7,508 nucleotides of DNA from assembly GCA_020718265.1 (NCBI GenBank), contig DYSM01000144.1:1-7508 (forward strand), in the 5' to 3' direction. Positions 5,920 to 7,508 of the stretch are shown here, in pieces (position 1 is the first letter of the stretch; the number at the start of each line of letters is the position of its first letter). The stretch comes from Draconibacterium orientale. Lineage in GTDB: Bacteria > Bacteroidota > Bacteroidia > Bacteroidales > JAADGE01. A program made the position numbers and the translations under genes. Under the pieces are notes generated by a model. That model was not told the origin of the DNA and made no database searches. It saw nothing but the letters and a program-made list of their open reading frames with translations.

Positions 5920-7431
5920 TTAAACGATTCTCAATCCGGCAACCGAAACGTCATCGACTTGTTCTGTTTTACCACGCCAGCTTTCGTATTCTTGTTCAAG
6001 TTTTGCTTTCTGACTTTCGGGCTGCTCGGTATGAATGCGCAACAAGAGTTCGTGGAATTGTTTTTTCATAAATTTTCGATTTTTCGGACCGCCGAATTGG
6101 TCGGAAAATCCATCGGAAAACAGGTAAAGCATGTCCCCTTTTTGGAGTTGTAATTTTTTATTTGTGAACGGACTGTCTTCTCTCGCATGTGTTCCTACGG
6201 GCATCTTATCCGGTTCAATCTCAGAGAGTTCGCCATTTCTAATGAGCACTAACGGATTGTAGGCTCCTGCAAATTGTAATTCGTTCGATTTCAGATTGAT
6301 AATCACCAAAGCCAAATCCATGCCGTCTTTCACGTTTTCAGTTTCAGATTCCGATGTCGCCAAGGAATCCCGCAAAACATCGCGCAGTCTGTCTAAAATA
6401 ACAGAAGCCGAAAGAGCTGCATCTTCGGCAACGATTTGATTCAAAAAACCGATTCCCAACATGCTCATCATAGCACCCGGAACGCCGTGCCCCGTACAAT
6501 CGGCAACTGCAAAAAGGGCTTCATCTCCGACTCGTCTGAACCAATAAAAATCGCCGCTCACAATGTCCCGAGGTTTGAAGAAGATAAACGATTCCGAAAA
6601 AGTTCTGCCGATAACAGTGCTGTGAGGCATAAGTGCCGTTTGAATGCGTTTGGCATATCTGATACTCGAAACTATTTGGCTGTTAGATTGTTCTATCTTA
6701 AAACTTTGACGTTGAATTTCATCACTTTGTGCCGATATTTCTTCTTTTTGTTGAAGAAGTTCTTCGTTTTTCTCGGCAAGTTCCAAATTTTTTACTTCAA
6801 TAGTGCGTTCGTATCTGCGTCCCACAAGGCGTGCCATGAATGTGGAAAATATGGCTGAAATTAAACTCAAAACCACAAAACCGTAGAAAAAAATCTTTTG
6901 TTGTATTGCAACTTCTTGTTTTATTGCAGCGATATTTTCATGCGAGGCAAGAATCCAATCTGTGCCTGCAACAGGAGTGAGGAAAGCAATATCGGTTTGA
7001 TTCGGTGTTTCAAACAAACCACCTGAGGCAACACCACTTTTGATAATATTGACGGTTTTTTGAACATCGCCTTCGGCATTTACGTCAAAACTCATGGCAT
7101 CGGGCAAAATCATGCCAATCATTTTTTGTTCCGGATGACACACCAATTGTGCCGCCTTTTTGTCAAACATACACACAAAACCGGAATTAATATCCATGCC
7201 TTTTAACGAATTTTGTAAATATACTTTTACAGAATCGGGCGTTGCACCATCGGCAAGTTGTTGTTCCAAAAATTTTGCTATTGTTTCAGCTTGTCGTTTA
7301 TTGACATCCAATTGAAGGTCAATATATTTTTTCTGCATATAGCTCAAAGCTATATCTTTACCAATATAACCTGTAAGAAAAATGACTAAACTGACCGCCG
7401 TAAACGTGATAATGTATAAACGAGTTTTCAT
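5920..7431 (-). CDS. Membrane-anchored SpoIIE/RsbU-type PP2C phosphatase with periplasmic sensor region
   Basis: The protein has 503 residues. Transmembrane span 1 lies at about 5-24 and span 2 at about 178-200. Between them is an extracytoplasmic region of about 150 residues that looks Cache-like: GFVCMFDKKA (84-93), a GLFETP turn (138-143) and FLTPVAGTDWIL (150-161). A charged coiled coil (about 208-255) leads through SSIRYAKRIQTALMP (255-269) into a SpoIIE-type PP2C domain. Metal-binding motifs are all present: SGDFYW (292-297), VADCTGHGVPGA (309-320), DGMDLAL (369-375), LFSDGFSDQFGG (437-448) and QVDDVSVAGL (491-500). The family dephosphorylates serine/threonine phosphoproteins, classically anti-anti-sigma factors in partner switching. 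No STAS or HATPase kinase gene is adjacent, so the target is unknown. The gene has its own promoter and converges on the glycosyltransferase operon with an 11-base gap. Confidence 0.94.
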   Translation of the reverse strand: MKTRLYIITFTAVSLVIFLTGYIGKDIALSYMQKKYIDLQLDVNKRQAETIAKFLEQQLADGATPDSVKVYLQNSLKGMDINSGFVCMFDKKAAQLVCHPEQKMIGMILPDAMSFDVNAEGDVQKTVNIIKSGVASGGLFETPNQTDIAFLTPVAGTDWILASHENIAAIKQEVAIQQKIFFYGFVVLSLISAIFSTFMARLVGRRYERTIEVKNLELAEKNEELLQQKEEISAQSDEIQRQSFKIEQSNSQIVSSIRYAKRIQTALMPHSTVIGRTFSESFIFFKPRDIVSGDFYWFRRVGDEALFAVADCTGHGVPGAMMSMLGIGFLNQIVAEDAALSASVILDRLRDVLRDSLATSESETENVKDGMDLALVIINLKSNELQFAGAYNPLVLIRNGELSEIEPDKMPVGTHAREDSPFTNKKLQLQKGDMLYLFSDGFSDQFGGPKNRKFMKKQFHELLLRIHTEQPESQKAKLEQEYESWRGKTEQVDDVSVAGLRIV

Positions 7432-7449
7432 AAGTCGAAAAATTTAGCT

Positions 7450-7457
7450 CAAATATA
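7450..7457 (-). promoter_or_regulatory. Bacteroidota-type -7 element for the phosphatase gene
   Basis: On the minus strand the bases read TATATTTG, an exact match to TAnnTTTG, ending 18 bases before the start codon. A weak -33 candidate (TTTA, complement of 7479-7482) lies 21 bases further upstream. The promoter supports the start at 7431. Confidence 0.6.
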
Positions 7458-7508
7458 TAGTGTTTGTAAGAAAACGTATAAATAATTGAATATGTGTAAA
7501 TTATAGCT

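Noticed and set aside
1..7508. CRISPR array, tRNA or rRNA gene, transposase, integrase, toxin-antitoxin or defence cluster
   Set aside because: No regularly spaced repeats, cloverleaf-like segments or signature proteins of these systems were seen on either strand.

Overview
The window looks like chromosomal DNA of a member of the Bacteroidota (Bacteroidetes). It is AT-rich. Four gene starts (the AAA ATPase, the methyltransferase, the GT39 protein and the SpoIIE-like phosphatase) lie just downstream of matches to the phylum-specific -7 promoter element TAnnTTTG. Recognisable Shine-Dalgarno sequences are absent, and leaders are A-rich. The protein families also fit this phylum. No species can be named from this sequence.

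Layout, left to right. (1) The 3' end of an unrecognised gene (open from the window edge to 347). It is followed by a roughly 99-bp imperfect inverted repeat and then a strong rho-independent terminator. (2) A Bcs1-like AAA ATPase (581-1669, +), convergent with (3) a class I SAM-dependent methyltransferase (1666-2292, -). Their stop codons overlap inside the loop of a probable bidirectional terminator. (4) A divergent promoter region, then a three-gene plus-strand operon: a multi-membrane-span GT39-type glycosyltransferase (about 2436-4124), a GT2 rhamnosyltransferase-like enzyme (4121-5149, ATGA overlap) and a polyprenol-phosphate mannose synthase (5168-5908). (5) A convergent minus-strand gene for a membrane-anchored SpoIIE/RsbU-type PP2C phosphatase with an extracytoplasmic sensor region (5920-7431) and its own promoter at the right edge.

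The functional core is the glycosyltransferase operon. The DPM1-like enzyme would charge a polyprenyl phosphate with a sugar (mannose is the family expectation). The GT39 membrane protein is of the class that uses such lipid-linked sugars on the outer face of the membrane. The middle GT2 enzyme would add a nucleotide-sugar-derived residue on the cytoplasmic side. Together they suggest periplasmic glycosylation of a protein, lipid or polysaccharide; the acceptor is not visible here. The phosphatase is probably an environmental-signal output and has no partner-switch gene beside it in the window.

I see no CRISPR array, tRNA, rRNA, transposase, integrase or defence operon. Most of the window is ordinary. 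The least explained items are the inverted-repeat element at 350-448, the orphan AAA ATPase with its uncharacterised N-terminal half, and the truncated gene at the left edge.
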